Below are positions 63,630-64,000 of a stretch of 64,000 nt of DNA, one piece after another. The stretch's first letter is position 1; each line of letters starts with the position of its first letter. The position numbers were made by a program, and so were the translations under genes. Location of the stretch: the NCBI GenBank assembly GCA_030431255.1, contig JAUIJL010000006.1:91850-155849 (forward strand), given 5' to 3'. Below the pieces are notes generated by a model that was not told where the DNA came from, made no database searches, and was given only the letters and a program-made list of their open reading frames with translations. Source of the stretch: Thermoanaerobaculia bacterium (GTDB taxonomy: Bacteria > Acidobacteriota > Thermoanaerobaculia > Multivoradales > J023).

Positions 63630-64000
63630 ATGAAATATAGATGGTTCGGGCCGGTTCTCGCGCTCCTACTGGTGCTGCTTTACTTCGGCGCCGAGCTCTA
63701 CCTTTTCGAGCGCCCCGCCTTTCCGCTCGACGACAGCTGGATCCATTTACAATTTGCCCGCCACTTGGCGCAAGGAAACGGTCTCGTCTACAACGTGGGG
63801 GAACGGGTCAACGGCTCGACCTCACCCCTTTGGACGGCGGTTCTCAGCCTGGGGTTTTTGCTGCCGGGTGGCCTGCCTTTGTTATGGCCCAAGCTCCTGG
63901 GCATCGCCCTTTTTCTAACCGGCGTGAGAGCCACCGTTCACCTGGCGGCGGCGCTCGGCCTCGGCCGTTGGTCACAATCCATGGCCGGGCTGATGGTCGC
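63630..64000 (+). CDS. GT39-like membrane glycosyltransferase (5' part, cut by the window edge)
   Basis: The first 123 codons of a polytopic membrane protein. TM1 is at about 6-26, followed by PAFPLDDSWIHLQFARHLAQ, the acidic DDxW(I/Y) loop motif of lipid-linked-sugar glycosyltransferases (GT39/PMT and relatives), then NGLVYNVGERVNGSTSPLWT and more hydrophobic helices. GGAGGGG lies about 12 bases before the ATG. It is divergent from the M20 peptidase gene by 85 bases. The gene runs off the right edge, so length and C-terminus are unknown. Confidence 0.78.
   Translation, partial: MKYRWFGPVLALLLVLLYFGAELYLFERPAFPLDDSWIHLQFARHLAQGNGLVYNVGERVNGSTSPLWTAVLSLGFLLPGGLPLLWPKLLGIALFLTGVRATVHLAAALGLGRWSQSMAGLMV

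Overview
This is a GC-rich, gene-dense window from a diderm (Gram-negative) bacterium. The evidence for two membranes is a TonB/ExbB/ExbD/ExbD energy-transduction operon, a type IV pilus (T4P) cluster with PilY1 and minor pilins, and several TPR periplasmic proteins. The mix of DUF3857/TPR, DUF4388, MXAN_5187-like, sigma-54 and Ser/Thr-kinase genes resembles Acidobacteriota (Thermoanaerobaculia-like) or Myxococcota. I cannot decide between these from sequence reading alone. No tRNA, rRNA, CRISPR array, transposase or prophage was seen.

Layout. 1-7 kb: YhaM-like exonuclease, a TetR regulator with a perfect palindromic operator plus a flavin-fold protein, a GH113-like glycosidase, tyrS, and an AlaDH/PNT-family dehydrogenase. 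7-19 kb (minus strand): pgeF, a 1.4-kb-residue DUF3857/transglutaminase-like/TPR protein whose catalytic Cys is missing, a mannose-1-phosphate guanylyltransferase, trmB, a GNAT, a giant soluble TPR protein and a methyltransferase. 19-22.5 kb: gatB-ftsE-ftsX with overlapping reading frames. 22.6-27.1 kb (minus): exbB-exbD-exbD-tonB-DUF4388-TPR. 27.5-29 kb: ruvC and yebC. 29-36.5 kb (plus): a Ser/Thr kinase with an N-terminal pseudo-receiver, a small coiled-coil protein, accD, folC and an ATP-grasp ligase. 36.5-40 kb (minus): glyA, rpiB and an acyl-CoA carboxylase beta subunit. 40-42.7 kb: a TldD/TldE protease pair followed by a 22-bp tandem repeat array. 43-47.6 kb: a TPR protein and an MXAN_5187-like protein, divergent from selA and an NtrC-type response regulator.

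47.7-61.6 kb is a T4P cluster, all on the minus strand: major pilin, prepilin peptidase, membrane histidine kinase, FimT/GspH-like pilin, an FxLYD secreted protein, then pilV-pilW-pilX-pilY1. I find three -24/-12 elements matching the sigma-54 consensus: one upstream of pilA, one upstream of the fimT unit and one upstream of pilV. With the histidine kinase (58.4-60.1 kb) and the sigma-54 activator (46.3-47.6 kb) at the cluster's edges, this looks like a self-contained sigma-54-controlled pilus regulon. PilY1 carries an unusual Golvesin-like insert in its vWA region and a run of 23 glycines; PilW carries 14. The window ends with an M20 peptidase and a truncated GT39-like membrane protein.

A recurring signature is TTG initiation, often as a 4-nt TTGA stop/start overlap (four gene pairs), backed in several cases by strong Shine-Dalgarno sequences. 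Start sites below were chosen accordingly.
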